This document shows positions 5,942 to 6,365 of a DNA stretch of 6,365 nucleotides, piece after piece. This stretch comes from an uncultured Ruaniaceae bacterium. Lineage in GTDB: Bacteria > Actinomycetota > Actinomycetes > Actinomycetales > Beutenbergiaceae. The notes beneath the pieces were generated by a model. It had not been told where the DNA came from. It saw only the letters and a program-made list of their open reading frames with translations, and ran no database searches. Position numbers and translations under genes: made by a program. The stretch lies in the NCBI GenBank assembly GCA_947251855.1, contig CAMXUZ010000275.1:1-6365 (forward strand). The letters are read 5' to 3'. Position 1 is the first letter of the stretch, and every line of letters begins with the position of its first letter.

Positions 5942-6365
5942 CTAGCCGCCCATCGCCTCGAGGAACATCGCGAGGTTGTACTCGAGGTAGCCGAGGTAGG
6001 TCTCCCCTTCCGAGCCTTCGGGGCCGAGCTCATCGGAGTACACCTCACCGGCGATCTCCACGCCGGTCTCGTCGGCCACCGTCTGCATCGGGCGGGGATC
6101 GACATTCGTCTCCACGAGCAGCCCCGCGGGCTCGTGCTCCTGCACGAATTCGATGAGCTCGGTGATCTGGGAGGGCGTGCCCTGCTCGTCGGTGTCGATC
6201 TGCCACAGGTAGCCCTCGGCGAGCCCGTAATCCTCGGCGAGGTACTGAAACGCCCGCTCCGAGGTGACGAGCACCGGGGGGGGCACCGCGGCGAGTCCCT
6301 CGGCGTAGGAGGTCTCGATCTCCGCGATCTGCCCGCGCGGGTCCGCCCCGTTCGCGCGGTACTCC
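5942..6365 (-). CDS. Manganese/iron ABC transporter substrate-binding protein, PsaA/MntC/SitA type (5' partial)
   Basis: The C-terminal 140 residues of a metal-binding lipoprotein of the ZnuA/TroA fold (cluster A-I); the start lies beyond the right edge. It would bind Mn(II) or Fe(II) outside the membrane and hand it to an ABC permease. Similarity to PsaA-type proteins runs throughout: YRANGADPRGQIAEI, VLVTSERAFQYLAEDYGL, QGTPSQI, LLVETNVDPRPM and the C-terminal YLEYNLAMFLEAM. The Glu of VTSE (6257-6259) matches PsaA Glu205 and the Asp of YSDELG (6032-6034) matches PsaA Asp280, two of the four metal ligands. Zinc-type relatives usually have His (VTSH) at the first, so Mn or Fe is favoured. 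The two His ligands fall outside the window. It stops at TAG, 29 bp from the convergent irtB stop, so it belongs to another operon. A run of eight G (plus strand 6276-6283) encodes the PPP before VLVTSE. Confidence 0.88.
   Translation of the reverse strand, partial: EYRANGADPRGQIAEIETSYAEGLAAVPPPVLVTSERAFQYLAEDYGLAEGYLWQIDTDEQGTPSQITELIEFVQEHEPAGLLVETNVDPRPMQTVADETGVEIAGEVYSDELGPEGSEGETYLGYLEYNLAMFLEAMGG

Overview
The window comes from a high-G+C Gram-positive bacterium (Actinomycetota). The DNA is G+C-rich by eye, codons mostly end in G or C, and the gene families are typical of the phylum: an HtaA heme-binding domain with a LAATG wall-sorting signal, and the mycobacterial-type siderophore importer IrtAB. 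I cannot name the genus. The content is almost entirely metal acquisition (iron/heme plus manganese or iron).

Layout: (1) Positions 1-1599, plus strand, hold the 3' part of a large cell-surface protein. In order it has an Ig-like module, an acidic Glu/Pro/Gly/Asp repeat spacer, a second Ig-like module, one HtaA heme-binding domain, a LAATG sorting motif, a membrane segment and a basic tail. (2) Positions 1600-1698 are a 99-bp spacer with a 16-bp hairpin followed by a good ribosome binding site. (3) Positions 1699-4134 hold irtA, a half ABC transporter of exporter fold fused to a siderophore-interacting-protein (SIP) domain. (4) Positions 4131-5912 hold irtB, its partner half transporter, with an ATGA start/stop overlap. 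(5) A 29-bp convergent gap follows. (6) Positions 5942-6365, minus strand, hold the 3' part of a manganese/iron ABC transporter substrate-binding protein of the PsaA/MntC/SitA type.

How they may work together: the wall-anchored HtaA protein would capture heme outside the cell. IrtA and IrtB form a heterodimeric inner-membrane ABC transporter which, in mycobacteria, imports ferric mycobactin-type siderophores and reduces the iron with the flavin-dependent SIP domain. The HtaA gene, irtA and irtB are colinear and closely spaced, so they probably form one operon, although a strong hairpin between the first two may lower expression of the transporter relative to the surface protein. The convergent binding-protein gene belongs to a separate transcription unit.

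The most unusual point is the 5' end of irtA. The SIP domain lacks its N-terminal part, which carries most of the flavin-binding fold, and the protein instead begins with a convincing lipoprotein signal peptide and lipobox. This could be a natural fusion after a deletion, a degraded gene, or an assembly collapse. It creates a real topology conflict that deserves checking. No RNA gene, CRISPR array, insertion sequence or recognisable iron-regulator box was seen.
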